Of a stretch of DNA of 64,000 bases, positions 19,501 to 25,327 are shown piece after piece. The translations under genes and the position numbers were made by a program. This DNA is from G963704535 sp963704535 (GTDB lineage: Bacteria > Chloroflexota > Chloroflexia > Chloroflexales > Roseiflexaceae): NCBI GenBank assembly GCA_963704535.1, contig OY969916.1, positions 1,922,001-1,986,000 of the forward strand, in the 5' to 3' direction. Every line of letters starts with the position of its first letter. Position 1 is the first letter of the stretch. The notes beneath the pieces were generated by a model, which was not told where the DNA came from, ran no database searches, and was given only the letters and a program-made list of their open reading frames with translations.

Positions 19501-20541
19501 CTCAACCGGCCCGACCTGACCGCCGAGCGGTTTGTCCCCGACCCCTTCACCGAGAACAAAGAACAAAGAACAAAGAACAAAGAAGCGACCAGCCAGACCC
19601 TGTACGGCGGCCCCTACGTGGGCGCCCCACCGACGATCCGGGAGAGGGGGAGACAAGCGAAGCGCAGAGGGCGGGCTGGAGAGGGGGAGACCGCCCAATC
19701 TCCAATCTCCAATCTCCAATCTCCAATCTCCAATCTCCAATCTCCAATCTCCGATCGGCTATATAAGACCGGCGACCGTGCCCGCTACCGGGCGACCGGC
19801 GAGCTGGAGTACCTGGGGCGGCTCGACCAGCAGGTCAAGATCCGCGGCTACCGGGTCGAACTGGGCGAGATCGAGGCGGTGCTGATCGAGCACCCGGCTG
19901 TACGCGCGGGCGCGGTGGTCGCACGGCGCGATGGGCCGGGCGGCGTGCGGCTGGTGGCCTACGTCGTCCCCGATCAAGAACAAAGAACAAAGAACAAAGA
20001 ACAAAATGGTGAGCAGAGAGTTTCTCAATTCTCAATTCTCAATTCTCAATTTTCAGGGGAGTTGCGCCAGTTCCTCCGTGATCGGCTACCAGATTACATG
20101 GTACCCGCCGCGTTTGTGCTGCTCGACGCGCTGCCGCTGACGGCGCAGGGCAAGCTGGATCGGCGGGCGCTGCCGGCGCCGGAGACGCAGCCGGCGGGGC
20201 GGGCACAGCCCTCGGCCGCGCCGCGCACCCCGGTGGAGCTGCAACTGGCGGCGATCTGGCAGGAGCTGCTGGAGCTGGCGGACGTGGGCATCGACGACAA
20301 CTTCTTTGAGCTGGGCGGGCACTCGCTGCTGCTGACGCAGTTGGCCGCCCGCATCCAGAGCACCTTTCAGATCAGCCTGCCGCTGCGGGTGCTCTTCGAT
20401 GCCCCGACCATCGTCGATATGACGATCGCGATCGCCGATGTCCAGATCGGGCAGGCCGATGCCGCCGAGCTGGCCCAGCTCGCCCAGGCCCTGGATCAGC
20501 TCTCGGAAGAGGAGATCGCGGCGCTGCTCGCGGGGGATTGA
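10549..20541 (+). CDS. Gene 3: hybrid PKS-NRPS KS - inactive AT - ACP - C-A-PCP - C-A(Thr)-PCP
   Basis: 3330 residues. KS (about 8-440) is intact: Cys186 in SACSTSLVAV, VEAHGTGT, KTNIGHLDAAAG. The AT (about 528-800) is degenerate: GVGVG replaces GHSxG and about 100 residues that should hold the catalytic His are missing. ACP at about 825-895 (GGHSLLATQV). First C at about 925-1350 (HHSIADG), first A at about 1365-2005, PCP at about 2028-2095 (ELGGHSLLAMQV). The first A domain lacks the usual pocket Asp (S-V-A-L-V-C-Q-D-M). Second C at about 2135-2570 (HHIIADG), second A at about 2578-3218 with pocket D-F-W-N-I-G-M-V-H, the threonine code, then a PCP. The C-terminus QLSEEEIAALLAGD looks like a short acidic docking motif. 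Several repeat tracts are translated inside both A domains. There is no KR, so the ketide added here, if any, keeps its keto group. Confidence 0.94.
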   Translation: MLDDPQAGAIAVVGMAGRFPGAADLEAFWHNLRDGVEAISFFGKQDLADQGLDPALLKDPRFVPAGAYVEHSDCFDAAFFGYAPREAELLDPQQRLFLECAWQALEHAGYPPTALSIPTGVYAGASLNSYLLLNLASHPHISAALSRHDASAQMQLSLASSPDFLTTRVSYKLNLRGPSHLVQSACSTSLVAVHIACQGLLNEECDLALAGGVSLNPNQRSGYLYQPDGIVSPDGHCRAFDAAAQGTVLGSGVGIVVLKRLADALDDGDTIYAVILGSAVNNDGAAKAGFAAPSVEGQARVVAEALATAGVAPETISYVEAHGTGTPLGDVLELAALTQAFRAGTARSGYCAIGSVKTNIGHLDAAAGIASLLKTILALHHQQLPPSLHFEQPNPQIDFASSPFFVNTQLQEWRQGVTQRRAGINAFGMGGTNAHVILEEAPRQAPTGEARPWQLLVLSAKTATALETAKERVATHLRRHEDQELADIAYTLQVGRAPLAHRLALVCRDHAQALDALEGAATEQLWSSIQPDRQRSMVFVLPGESAYCPGLGRELYQAEPAFRAALNRCAALLQVELHEILHPGDHQESVATDHGQLTAFVVEYALAQLWMSWGVRPQALVGVGVGLHVAACLAGVLTLEEALALVAATDEAARQSLFQRLRPRPPTIPCLSPRAGAWMSADEATDWSTWTQASGDARNLAEGVGELAREARWVFVELGPGGLLGELALPEGVPAIASLGATGSEQAALLGALGRMWLAGVTVNWAGLHSGQRRRRVPMPTYPFERSRFWIEPYRPAEQGAMAPSEREGSLHPRPAGLGAYVAPQTTIEQTLAATWEATLGVGPIGTMDDFLALGGHSLLATQVVARLREALAIELPLRELFEAPSVAALAVRVAALQQQAPEPAPPIVPVARDGDPSTGSGQGLPLSFAQQRFWFLDQMAPGASAYTVAEALDVTGPLDIAALEASLDALVVRHEVLRTTFVARDGQPLQRIAPTPAPVLEIQDLQSGTGAGDDTIERLLQADAHRPFDLARGPLLRVTLLRRAPDDHVVLLAIHHSIADGWSMGIFVQELAAFYAAYVAGQPVDLPKLQIQYADYAAWQREWLQEAAFERHLDYWRRHLADLPALELPTDYARLPAQTFHGARQSLVISPALTQALQALSRDSGGTLFMTLLAALQVLLYRLTGQTDLVVGTRVAGRTRAEIAPLIGCFVNTLVLRADLAGSPTVCELLARARALTLDAYTHQEVPFEQVVTAVDPDRDLSRQPLFQVMVVLQNFPLAQVRLPDLTLTPRAFEPQTAMYDLDLTFTEVDGALHTVLDYSTDLFAPQTAARLLAQLQTVLTEIAADPARHIDALPLLEVTERRQVLHAWNGAAAAYPHDTHLAALFAAQAARTPDAIALMFDHREPRTKNQEPRTKNQEPSGEDSGSQFSVLGSEQGSQFSILNSQFSYVTYAELNGRANQLAHYLRRLGVAPEVAVGVGMERGLPAFVALLAILKAGGVFVPLDPAAPPAYLSAILAASRAAVLLTTQEQRTTERKGVLHTPPADDERAYSTAPPADPGQPTVIDLVADWERIAQEPATNPDSSVTADHLSHIVYTSGSTGRPKGVAVPQRQLLNRLAWQWRRYPFAPGEVAGQRTPLTVSVALAEALAPLLAGVPTLLLADAVIADGARLVATLAERRVTRIVLVPTLLREVLDALAAQGGRLPELRLWVVCGEVLPPALAARFAALLPHATLLNQYGASEINDMTVYDTGGLDQRAPRVPVGRPIDNLHVYVLDGQMQPVPVGVPGQVYVGGAGLARGYIGQADLTAERFVPNPFAENKEQRTKNKGLKIEDRGLKIEDSSLAAQEKLSSILHPPSSTRLYAMGDLARWRSDGTLEYLGRRDQQVKLRGVRVDLAEIEALLLRHAGVAQAAVVARREEGRDTEIVAYVVPNQEPRTKNQEPEDPTGGSQFSVLGSGDGSRFSVLGSVELRRYLADHLPAGQVPGRIVMRAALPRTASGKIARQALVAEAAALAPPAANAEADAPRTPLEDLLAGIWAAVLGLERVGRATNFFELGGHSLLAMQVIGRMQAVCGVALAPRTMFEAPTVAELAAQLEAAREDAAPPPPIAAAPRNPDPSIRQDSAGRGHTHPPLSFAQQRLWFLDQLDPGQPFYSVPAAVRISGPLRATILEASLGAVVARHEILRTRFEIMHEQPVQLIAHALAVALPVVDLRGLPAADREAGRLTQAEARRPFDLARGPLIRATLLRLAADEHVLLLTLHHIIADGWSVGILVRELSALYTAFSAPLSAPSAPLSALPVQYADYTVWQREWLAEAGEPEHSALQRHLAYWRKQLQDLPTLELPLDHARPAGPTSRGATHSFTIPPALRDQLSALARREGVTLFMTLLAAFDVLLARYSEQDNIVVGSPIAGRTRPEIEGLIGFFANTQVLRCDLSGNPTFLELLGRVRAVCLAAYAHQELPFEKLVEELQPQRDAHRQPLFQVLFALQNAPMPELAVAGLTLRPLPIERETATFELSLNLVETPDGISGSFEYATDLFAAPTIARMAGHFETLLAEVAADPARPIMWLPLLTTAERRLTPGQARASYPQTACLHRRFEAQAARSPDAIATVCGAEHLTYAALNRRSNRLARYLRAHGVGPETPVALCLERSLDLVVAILGVLKAGGAYVPLDPAYPTERLAWMLEDAQAAVLLTTEEQRTKNKEQKTDSTTDRKGVLHTPPANDERAYSTTLLANPGQSNVVDLIADWPTIAQQPETNLDGDATPDNLAYVIYTSGSTGKPKGVLVAHANVGRLFDATQPWFQFDGRDIWTLFHSYAFDFSVWELWGALLYGGQLVVVPDAVRRAPDAFAALLAAQQVTVLNQTPSAFDALTIAARAALPALRYVIFGGEALDLARLRPWFARHGDARPRLINMYGITETTVHVTYRPLTEADSTSGAGSLIGQAIGDLAVYVLDAHMQPVPLGVPGELYVGGAGLARGYLNRPDLTAERFVPDPFTENKEQRTKNKEATSQTLYGGPYVGAPPTIRERGRQAKRRGRAGEGETAQSPISNLQSPISNLQSPISDRLYKTGDRARYRATGELEYLGRLDQQVKIRGYRVELGEIEAVLIEHPAVRAGAVVARRDGPGGVRLVAYVVPDQEQRTKNKEQNGEQRVSQFSILNSQFSGELRQFLRDRLPDYMVPAAFVLLDALPLTAQGKLDRRALPAPETQPAGRAQPSAAPRTPVELQLAAIWQELLELADVGIDDNFFELGGHSLLLTQLAARIQSTFQISLPLRVLFDAPTIVDMTIAIADVQIGQADAAELAQLAQALDQLSEEEIAALLAGD
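12130..12960 (+). other. Degenerate, truncated acyltransferase domain in gene 3
   Basis: Aligned by eye with the ATs of genes 2, 6 and 8. The N-part is kept (MVFVLPGESAYCPGLGRELY, FVVEYALAQLWMSWGVRP), but the nucleophile motif GHSLGEY is replaced by GVGVGLH. After LTLEEALALVAAT the sequence jumps to RPRPPTIPCLSPRAGAWM, skipping about 100 residues that include the AFHS or VAAHS region with the catalytic His. The C-part (VELGPGG, VPMPTYPFERSRFWIE) remains. Both catalytic residues are absent, so no cis acyl transfer is expected. Confidence 0.9.
13296..13319 (+). repeat. Dispersed 24-base element at the ACP-C linker, gene 3
   Basis: CCTTCGAC, three variable bases, CTCAGGACAG; translated as DPSTGSGQG. 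Confidence 0.75.
14762..14895 (+). repeat. A1-A2 loop heptamer tract, gene 3 first A
   Basis: ACCAAGA units (NQEPRTK), CGGTTCT units, then ATTCTCA units (SQFSILN), between IALMFDH and SYVTYAELN. Confidence 0.88.
15137..15189 (+). repeat. A2-A3 loop tract with palindrome, gene 3 first A
   Basis: Short AACAAAG tract followed by the GGGCGTATTGCATACGCCC palindrome, translated RKGVLHTPPA. Confidence 0.82.
16009..16131 (+). repeat. A6-A7 loop heptamer tract, gene 3 first A
   Basis: AACAAAG, GAAGATA-type and CCATCCT units. AGATAGC on the left and GCTATCC on the right give a partial hairpin. Confidence 0.85.
16351..16458 (+). repeat. A9-A10 loop heptamer tract, gene 3 first A
   Basis: ACCAAGA units then CGGTTCT units, between IVAYVVP and VELRRYLAD. 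Confidence 0.85.
16893..16928 (+). repeat. Small inverted repeat at the PCP-C linker, gene 3
   Basis: GCGGAATCC (16893-16901) and its complement GGATTCCGC (16920-16928), enclosing CGACCCTTCC. A relative occurs in the gene 8 AT. Confidence 0.8.
18646..18729 (+). repeat. A2-A3 loop tract with palindrome, gene 3 second A
   Basis: AACAAAG units followed by GGGCGTATTGCATACGCCC, translated RKGVLHTPPA. Confidence 0.85.
19552..19753 (+). repeat. A6-A7 loop composite repeat, gene 3 second A
   Basis: AACAAAG units, the cassette ACCCTGTACGGCGGCCCCT also found in three AT domains (here read as QTLYGGPYVGAPPT), a GGGAGA-rich stretch and six CCAATCT units (NLQSPIS). Confidence 0.88.
19975..20055 (+). repeat. 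A9-A10 loop heptamer tract, gene 3 second A
   Basis: AACAAAG units then ATTCTCA units, between VAYVVPD and GELRQFLRD. Confidence 0.86.
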
Positions 20542-20655
20542 AAATTGAGAAAACTGTTGCGTGTTGCGTGGTGTATCAATCCTTTGTTCTTTGTTCTTTG
20601 TTCTTTGTTCTCGGCGGTCGGTAAATCGTAAATCGTAAATGCCCAGCGAGGCGAT
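20542..20655 (+). repeat. Gene 3-gene 4 intergenic spacer filled by an inverted composite heptamer cassette
   Basis: The 114-bp spacer is almost entirely repeat. Positions 20542-20620 are the reverse complement of the cassette translated at 59949-60020 and 63735-63860: AAAATTGAGAAAACTGTTGC, then GTGTTGCGTG, GTGTATCAATCC, then four TTTGTTC units. TAAATCG is then repeated twice, followed by the spacer to the gene 4 ATG. GCGAGG before the ATG is a plausible weak ribosome-binding site. I see no convincing promoter or terminator. Confidence 0.85.
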
Positions 20656-23600
20656 ATGCGCGTGCTCATGACCATGAACCTGCCGTACTTCCCAACCTTC
20701 GGCGGGGCCAATAAAAACAACCGCTACGTGGCCGAGGCACTCGCCCGGCGGGGCCACGCCGTCCGGGTGGTGGTGCCGGCGCTTGGGACGCCTAGCCAAC
20801 TGACGCACGCCCAGTTCCTCGACGCGCTGGCCGCCGAGGGCATCCGCGTCAGCTCCGACGGCGCGGTTGATACCTTCACCTGGAACGATGTCGAGGTACA
20901 CGCGGTGCGCGACCAGGTGCATCTGCGCGCGCAGCTGGTCGAGCAACTGCGCTCGTTCGCACCCGATTGGGCGCTGGTGGCCGCCGAAGAGCCGACCCAC
21001 AAGCTGCTGGAGGCCGCGCTCGACACCGGCCTGTCGCCGGTGCTGGTGATCGCCCAGACGCCGTCGTTTCTGCCGTTCGGCCCGCAGTCGTTCTATCCCA
21101 GCCCGCACCGCACCAGGCTGCTGGAGCGCGCGGCCACGATCGTCGCCTCCAGTCGATACCTGGCTGCCTATATTCGCCAGTGGGGCGGGCTGGCGGCGAC
21201 CGCGATCCATATGCCGGCCTATGGCGATGGGCCGTTTCCGCACCTGGGGCGATTCGAGAACCGCTTTGTCACCATGGTGAACCCCTGCCAGCTCAAAGGG
21301 ATCGCGATCTTCGCGGCGCTGGCCCAAGCTCTGCCCGACGTTCAGTTCGCCGCTGTGCCGACTTGGGGCACGACCGAGGCCGATCGGCAGGCCCTCGTAG
21401 GCATCCCGAACGTGCGGATCGTCGCGCCGCGCTCGGATTTCGACCTGATTCTGGCCGAGACGCGGGTGCTGCTCATGCCGTCGCTGTGGCAAGAAAATTT
21501 CCCGCTCAGCGCGATCGAGGCCATGCTGCGCGGGGTGCCGGTGCTGGCCAGCGATGTGGGCGGCCTGCCGGAGGCCAAGCTGGGCACCGACTTCGTGCTG
21601 CCGGTTCGCCCGATCGAGCGCTTCGCCGACCGCCTGGACGATCATTTGCTCCCGGCGCCGCTGGTGCCTGAGCAGGATATCGGTCCGTGGGTCGCGGCTT
21701 TGCGTGGCCTGCTTTCCGACCGCGCCGCCTACAACCGGCAGTCGGCGGCGGCGCGTGAGGTGGCACTGCGCTTTGTGGGCGGCCTGAGCATCACGCCGCT
21801 TGAAGCGCTCCTGCGCCGGCACTCTGAAAAGGGGGAGTTTGAGGGGGGCAGCCCCCCTCAAGAATCCTCTTTCCACCATGGACTACCAGCAACAAATCAA
21901 CCTTTAGGCTCCAAGGCCGGCGCGGCGGAGCCTGCTCGTGCGGCGAGGTTCGCCGCACCGCTGAAAGCCGCAGACCTCAGCCCCGAGAAGCGGGCGCTGC
22001 TGATGCTGGAGCTTAAGCGACGGGCCGCCGCACGGGCCCAGCCAGGGCCGGCCAGCGGTCCCACGCCGGTCGCCCGCGCCGGCGACCTCCCATTGTCGTT
22101 CGCGCAGCAGCGGCTGTGGTTCCTGGATCAGCTTGAGCCGGGCCACCCGTTCTACACCATCCCTACCGCCGTCCACCTGGACGGCCCGCTCGACATCGCC
22201 GCGCTCCAGCGCAGCCTCGGCCTGGTGGTGCAGCGCCACGAGATCCTGCGCACGACGTTCGTGCCCAGCGACGGCCACCCGGTTCAGGTGATCGCCCCGA
22301 CCGGGGTAGGTGGTGGCGATGGGTGGGCGTTTCACGAAACGCCCCTACCAGTGGTTGATCTGCGCGACCTGCCCCAAGACGAGCGCGAGGCGGTCACGGG
22401 GCGGCTGGCGCTGTCCGAGTTCCGGCACCCGTTCGACCTGGCACACGGGCCGCTCATCCGGGCGCGGCTGCTGTGGCGCGGGGCCGACGATCACATCCTG
22501 CTCCTGGCCATGCACCATATCGTCGCCGATGGCTGGTCGCTGGGCGTGCTGCTGCGCGACCTGGCGGCGTTCTACCAGGCCCACACGACTAGAGAATCCG
22601 AGCCTCTATCCGCTCTCCTATCCGCTCTCCCGATTCAGTATGCCGACTTCGCCCACTGGCAGCGGCGCTGGTTGGAGAGCACTGCGAACCAGGCCGGCTC
22701 GCCCATGCAGATCCAGCTCGCCTACTGGAAGGAGCACCTGGCCGACCTGCCGACGCTGAAGCTGCCGACCGACCGCGCACGCCCGACGATCCAGTCCTTC
22801 CGGGGCGCGACGACTGCCTTCACGCTGGCGCCGGGCTTGGCGGCGGCCCTGGCCGCGCTGAGCCAACGCGAGGGCGTCACCCTGTTTATGACGTTGTTGG
22901 CGGCGTTCCAGGTCATGCTGGCGCGCTACAGCAGCCAGACTGATATCGCGGTCGGCTCGCCGATCGCCAACCGCACCCGCGCCGAGATCGAGGGGCTGAT
23001 CGGCTTCTTTGTGAACCAGCTCGTGCTGCGTTGCGACCTGTCCGGCGACCCGACCTTCCGCGAGCTGCTGCGGCGCGTGCGCGAGGTCTGCCTGGGCGCC
23101 TACGGCCACCAGGACCTGCCGTTCGAGAAGCTGGTCGAGGAACTCCAGCCCGAGCGCAGCCTGAGCCACCAGCCGCTGTTCCAGGTCGGCTTCGCGCTCC
23201 AGAACGCGCCCATGCCGGAGCTGACCGTGGCCGACCTGACGCTGCGCCCGCTCGACATCGACACCGGCACGGCCAAGTTCGACCTGTCGCTGTACCTGAC
23301 CGAGACACCCGCTGGCCTGGCCGGGTCGTTCGAGTACAGCACCGACCTGTTCGACGCGACGACGATCGCCCGCATGATCCGCCAGCTCCAGACGCTGCTG
23401 GAAGGCATCGCCCTGGACCCAGGCCGCCCCTTATCCGCTCTGCCGCTGCTGCCGGACGAGGAGCGCCGCCAGGTGCTGCACGAGTGGAACGCGACGCGGG
23501 TCGAGTATCCGCAGGATCGTGCGGTCCATCAGCTCTTCGAGGCCCAGGCCGAACGCACGCCGAATGATGTGGCGGTGATGTTCAATTCTCAATTCTCATA

Positions 23601-25191
23601 TGTGACCTACCGCGAGCTGAACGGGCGGGCCAACCAGCTTGCCCACCACCTGCGGGCGCTGGGCGTGGGGCCGGAGGCGCGGGTCGGCATCTGCCTGGAC
23701 CGCTCGCTGGAGCTGGTGGTCGCGCTGCTGGCGGTGCTGAAGGCCGGCGGGGCGTATGTGCCGCTCGACCCGACCGCCCCGGCCAAGCGCCTGGCCTTTA
23801 TGCTCCACGATGCCCAGGTCAAAGTGCTGCTCACCACCGAAGAACAAAGAACAAAGAACAAAGAACAAAGGAGCGAGAACCAACTAAGAACCACCGAACG
23901 TAAGGGCGTATTGCATACGCCCCCAGCGGACGACGTAAGCGCCCACAGCACCACGCCCCTAGCGAACCCTGAACAACCACCCGTGATCGATCTGATCGCC
24001 GACTGGCCGACGATCGCGCGCGAGTCCGAGGAGAACCCGGCCCGCCTGGGGACGCTCGACAACCTGGCCTACGTCGTGTACACCTCCGGCTCGATGGGCG
24101 TGCCCAAAGGCGCGCTGGTGAGCGGGCGCGGGCTGCTCAACCTGTGCCTGTGGTACCGGCGGCATGCCTCGATCAGCGAGCAATCGCGGGTGCTGCTGAC
24201 GATCTCGTTTAGCTCCGACGCGGCCACCAAGAATATCATCACCACGCTGATCGCCGGCGGGCAACTGCTCCTGGCGAACGCCGGGCCCTACGACCCGGCC
24301 AACGCCCTGGAGATCATCGAGCGCCGGCAGGTGACGCTAATCAACACGACGCCCAGCTTTATGCACTTGACGATCGACCTGGCCGCCGCCGACCAGTACC
24401 GCGGGCTAGCCAGCCTGACCTATCTGAGCCTGGGCGGCGAGCCGCTGATGCTCTCGAAACTGCGACCATGGATCGCCAGCGGGCAGTGTCGCTGCGTAAT
24501 TCACAATTTCTACGGCCCCACCGAGTGCTCGGATATCTCGACCACCTACCAGCTCGATCCGGCGCAGCCCGACCAGGCTGAGACGGTGCCGATCGGCAAA
24601 CCGATCGACAACATGCAAGTCTACATTCTCGATCGCCACGCCAACCCGCAGCCGATCGGGGTGCCGGGCGAGCTGTGCATCGGCGGCGACGGGCTCGCGC
24701 GCGGCTACCTCAATCGACCTGAGTTGACCGCCGAGCGGTTTGTTCCTCGTCCGTGGTCCGTTGTCAGTGGTCAGTTGCAACGGACAACTGACAACAGACA
24801 ACAGACAACTGACAACCGGCTGTACCGCACCGGCGATCTCTGCCGCTACCGCGAGGACGGCGCGATCGAGTTCCTGGGCCGCATCGATGGGCAAGTCAAG
24901 ATCCGCGGCTACCGGGTCGAGCCGGGCGAGATCGAAGCGCTGCTGGAGCAGCACGGGGCCGTTCGCGAGGCCGTCGTCGTCGCCGCCGACCAGGGCGAAG
25001 GCGACCGGCGGCTGATCGCCTACATCGTCCCCAACCAAGAACAAAGAACCAAGAACCAAGAACAAACGAGCGAGGAGTTCTCATTCTCAATTCTCAATTC
25101 TCAATTCTCAATTTACGCAGATCCAGCAGTGGCGGCAGGTCTTCGACCGCACCTACGCCCAGCCGGCGCCGGAGGACCAGCCGACCTTTAA
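20656..25191 (+). CDS. Gene 4, segment a: glycosyltransferase (GT4-like) fused to NRPS C-A
   Basis: Starts at ATG 20656 (MRVLMTMNLPYFPTFGG). Residues 1 to about 385 are a GT-B fold glycosyltransferase of the GT4 type: N-terminal Rossmann-like start with a Gly-rich loop, then LLMPSLWQENFPLSAIEAML, carrying an E-x7-E motif, and GVPVLASDVGGLPEAKLG. A linker holds two palindromic repeats and then a helix LSPEKRALLMLELKRR. The C domain follows (about 477-928, MHHIVADG) and then an A domain (VVYTSGSMGVPKG, NFYGPTECSD, LYRTGDLCRY). The pocket appears as D-A-K-N-S-G-F-D-I, with gaps in the A4 region, and I cannot assign a substrate. The A domain runs into a heptamer tract (25035-25114), after which this frame is no longer homologous; the real continuation is an MT domain in frame 2. 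Confidence 0.9.
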   Translation: MRVLMTMNLPYFPTFGGANKNNRYVAEALARRGHAVRVVVPALGTPSQLTHAQFLDALAAEGIRVSSDGAVDTFTWNDVEVHAVRDQVHLRAQLVEQLRSFAPDWALVAAEEPTHKLLEAALDTGLSPVLVIAQTPSFLPFGPQSFYPSPHRTRLLERAATIVASSRYLAAYIRQWGGLAATAIHMPAYGDGPFPHLGRFENRFVTMVNPCQLKGIAIFAALAQALPDVQFAAVPTWGTTEADRQALVGIPNVRIVAPRSDFDLILAETRVLLMPSLWQENFPLSAIEAMLRGVPVLASDVGGLPEAKLGTDFVLPVRPIERFADRLDDHLLPAPLVPEQDIGPWVAALRGLLSDRAAYNRQSAAAREVALRFVGGLSITPLEALLRRHSEKGEFEGGSPPQESSFHHGLPATNQPLGSKAGAAEPARAARFAAPLKAADLSPEKRALLMLELKRRAAARAQPGPASGPTPVARAGDLPLSFAQQRLWFLDQLEPGHPFYTIPTAVHLDGPLDIAALQRSLGLVVQRHEILRTTFVPSDGHPVQVIAPTGVGGGDGWAFHETPLPVVDLRDLPQDEREAVTGRLALSEFRHPFDLAHGPLIRARLLWRGADDHILLLAMHHIVADGWSLGVLLRDLAAFYQAHTTRESEPLSALLSALPIQYADFAHWQRRWLESTANQAGSPMQIQLAYWKEHLADLPTLKLPTDRARPTIQSFRGATTAFTLAPGLAAALAALSQREGVTLFMTLLAAFQVMLARYSSQTDIAVGSPIANRTRAEIEGLIGFFVNQLVLRCDLSGDPTFRELLRRVREVCLGAYGHQDLPFEKLVEELQPERSLSHQPLFQVGFALQNAPMPELTVADLTLRPLDIDTGTAKFDLSLYLTETPAGLAGSFEYSTDLFDATTIARMIRQLQTLLEGIALDPGRPLSALPLLPDEERRQVLHEWNATRVEYPQDRAVHQLFEAQAERTPNDVAVMFNSQFSYVTYRELNGRANQLAHHLRALGVGPEARVGICLDRSLELVVALLAVLKAGGAYVPLDPTAPAKRLAFMLHDAQVKVLLTTEEQRTKNKEQRSENQLRTTERKGVLHTPPADDVSAHSTTPLANPEQPPVIDLIADWPTIARESEENPARLGTLDNLAYVVYTSGSMGVPKGALVSGRGLLNLCLWYRRHASISEQSRVLLTISFSSDAATKNIITTLIAGGQLLLANAGPYDPANALEIIERRQVTLINTTPSFMHLTIDLAAADQYRGLASLTYLSLGGEPLMLSKLRPWIASGQCRCVIHNFYGPTECSDISTTYQLDPAQPDQAETVPIGKPIDNMQVYILDRHANPQPIGVPGELCIGGDGLARGYLNRPELTAERFVPRPWSVVSGQLQRTTDNRQQTTDNRLYRTGDLCRYREDGAIEFLGRIDGQVKIRGYRVEPGEIEALLEQHGAVREAVVVAADQGEGDRRLIAYIVPNQEQRTKNQEQTSEEFSFSILNSQFSIYADPAVAAGLRPHLRPAGAGGPADL
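21824..21868 (+). repeat. Palindromic repeat in the glycosyltransferase-C linker, gene 4
   Basis: TTGAGGGGGGC (21839-21849), A, GCCCCCCTCAA (21851-21861) is a perfect 11-bp inverted repeat. A diverged copy lies at 28310-28349. Confidence 0.85.
21938..21958 (+). repeat. Perfect 9-bp inverted repeat in the same linker, gene 4
   Basis: GTGCGGCGA, three-base loop, TCGCCGCAC; translated in the region between the glycosyltransferase and the docking helix. Confidence 0.8.
22305..22349 (+). repeat. Palindromic element inside the C domain, gene 4
   Basis: GGTAGG at the left and CCTACC at the right; inside, GGGCGTTTC AC GAAACGCCC (22325-22344) is a perfect 9-bp stem. Confidence 0.82.
23840..23931 (+). 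repeat. A2-A3 loop tract with palindrome, gene 4
   Basis: AACAAAG units then GGGCGTATTGCATACGCCC (from 23904), translated RKGVLHTPPA. Confidence 0.85.
24751..24815 (+). repeat. A6-A7 loop heptamer tract, gene 4
   Basis: GTCAGTG-type units followed by ACAACTG and ACAACAG units, partly self-complementary. Confidence 0.83.
25035..25114 (+). repeat. Heptamer tract carrying a frame break before the MT domain, gene 4
   Basis: AACAAAG and ACCAAGA units then ATTCTCA units. Coding frame is 1 before and 2 after the tract. Confidence 0.85.
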
Positions 25192-25326
25192 TACGGTAGG
25201 ATGGAACAGCAGCTATACCGGCGAGCCAATCCCTGCGGCCCAGATGCGCGCGTGGGTCGAGACCACCGTCGATCGGATCGTGGCATTGCGGCCGCGCCGG
25301 GTGCTGGAGATCGGCTGTGGCACTCG
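25100..25326 (+). CDS. Gene 4, segment b: N-terminal part of the methyltransferase domain (isolated by two frame breaks)
   Basis: In frame 2 the sequence encodes QIQQWRQVFDRTYAQP, then TFNTVGWNSSYTGEPIP, RAWVETTVDRIVALRP and the SAM-binding motif VLEIGCGT. This is the characteristic start of the N-methyltransferase domain embedded in A domains of cyanobacterial-type NRPS. The frame is entered from frame 1 within the preceding heptamer tract and left for frame 1 at about 25323, where one base appears to be missing. It is not a gene of its own; it joins segments a and c. Confidence 0.75.
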
Positions 25327-25327
25327 G

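Noticed and set aside
20560..20620. T-rich TTTGTTC run after gene 3 as a transcription terminator
   Set aside because: No stable GC stem precedes it and the run is an inverted copy of the AACAAAG heptamer tract; transcription into gene 4 seems needed for the pathway.
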